In this document: positions 41,925 to 42,350 of the stretch, piece by piece
How positions within the stretch are numbered: the first letter of the stretch is position 1
Layout: the number at the start of each line of letters is the position of its first letter
Origin: Elusimicrobiaceae bacterium
GTDB taxonomy: Bacteria > Elusimicrobiota > Elusimicrobia > Elusimicrobiales > Elusimicrobiaceae
DNA: 42,350 bases
Direction of reading: 5' to 3'
NCBI GenBank assembly: GCA_017961585.1
Contig: JAGCWX010000026.1
Location: 1-42,350, forward strand
Translations under genes and position numbers: made by a program
The notes under the pieces: model-generated
Databases searched by the model: none
The model's input: only the letters and a program-made list of their open reading frames with translations
Told to the model about the DNA's origin: nothing

Positions 41925-42301
41925 AACAATTCAACCCCCTAATAAAAAAGGTCATCCCCGAGTGTTTTTATCGGGGATCTCCACCTTGTTTAAAAGACCA
42001 AGCGGTGGGGATTGCCGAGGTTTGCAAAAAAGGCCGTCATCCTGAAAGGTTTTAGTTCAGGATCTCTGCCTTGCGTTGCTGAAAGCGGATGAGATGCTGA
42101 GCAGAAACTCCTCAGCATGACGGAAAGAGAAAGCGGTGGGAATTCCCGAATCCTGCGGACGGCAACCTTCGGGAATGACACTTTACTTAATAAACTGTCA
42201 CCCTGAACTTGATTCAGGGTCTTCCACGCTTGTTGTTGCAGTTTGTAATAGAGTGTCATTCCCCAAGGTTTTTGTGGGGAATCTCCCACATCCGTCTCGT
42301 A
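41925..42301. repeat. Array of six palindromic repeat units
   Basis: No gene is seen here. Hairpin arms: C ATCCCCGA/TCGGGGAT (41954-41961, 41971-41978), D ATCCTGAA/TTCAGGAT (42039-42046, 42056-42063), E ATGCTGAG/CTCAGCAT (42094-42101, 42111-42118), F ATTCCCGAA/TTCGGGAAT (42142-42150, 42168-42176), G ACCCTGAA/TTCAGGGT (42200-42207, 42213-42220), H ATTCCCCA/TGGGGAAT (42258-42265, 42275-42282). C, D, G and H are preceded by GTC and followed by (A)TCT; E and F lie in the opposite orientation, followed by GAC. Spacer AAGCGGTGGG-like text recurs at 42000 and 42131. The stems differ by paired substitutions. Confidence 0.85.
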
Positions 42302-42350
42302 AGTAAGTGCTTGGGCGGGTGTTAATGCTGGGAATAGGCAGAAGGGAGAT
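42302..42350. repeat. Terminal direct repeat, right copy
   Basis: 49 bases identical to 1-49, immediately after the last palindromic array. Same orientation. Suggests a dispersed repeat that bounds the window, or a circular overlap. Confidence 0.9.

Noticed and set aside
41925-42350. CRISPR array
   Set aside because: The units are palindromes with varying stems and irregular spacing in both orientations, not identical direct repeats with unique spacers.
1-42350. Circular plasmid, from the identical ends
   Set aside because: rpmB, bamA, the lpx genes, purA/purB and a tRNA inside argue for chromosome, and both ends lie in repeat-rich DNA.

Overview
The window looks like chromosomal DNA of a diderm (outer-membrane-bearing) anaerobic bacterium. 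The most likely source is a gut-type Elusimicrobiota (Elusimicrobium-like) genome. The assignment is inferred from three things: lipid A and BamA genes, a group B-type [FeFe] hydrogenase, and several very short-leader type IV pilin-like genes of the GFTLIELLVVV kind, which that phylum carries in large numbers. No 16S rRNA is present to confirm it.

Layout. 1-235: two palindromic repeat units and a good promoter. 236-3354: a pilin-like gene, an exported Lys/Ala-rich protein, a DUF1646-type membrane transporter and a small protein that looks like a pilin without its processing site. 3392-8148: a co-directional run of envelope genes (LpoB-like, COG3014-like and LPP20-like lipoproteins, an exported FKBP isomerase, two single-span anchored proteins of unknown function). 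8216-11359 (minus): an outer-membrane barrel protein, an orphan soluble histidine kinase, a small helical protein and an AI-2E family permease, probably one operon. 11441-15232: an exported purple-acid-phosphatase-like protein lacking its metal ligands, a group B [FeFe] hydrogenase and an exported Ser/Arg-rich protein. 15342-21192: a complete tripartite RND efflux pump. 21255-24904: purB, a short archaeal-type purA, and deoB on the opposite strand. 24989-29590: an unknown protein, a GGDEF/EAL protein with a dead GGDEF and an intact EAL, an exported protein ending in a response-regulator receiver domain, and a second pilin. 29637-32988 (minus): a pair of exported TldD/TldE-like proteins. 33060-34550: tRNA-Thr, a strongly structured 168-bp segment ending in a duplicate of the tRNA 3' end, a TerC-family protein and rpmB. 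34641-41924: the outer-membrane biogenesis cluster bamA-ompH-lpxD-lpxC-fabZ-lpxA-lpxI. 41925-42350: six more palindromic repeat units, ending in an exact copy of the first 49 bases of the window.

How it works together. Most of the window serves the envelope: lipid A synthesis, outer-membrane protein assembly, lipoproteins linked to peptidoglycan synthesis, efflux, pilins and secreted proteins of unknown role. Transcription signals are unusually readable. Many genes have an extended -10 (TGnTAnnnT), and at five genes on both strands this element ends exactly 6 nt before the start codon with no Shine-Dalgarno, which suggests leaderless mRNAs. The most unusual proteins are the exported receiver-domain protein, the exported TldD/TldE pair and the purple-acid-phosphatase-like pseudoenzyme.
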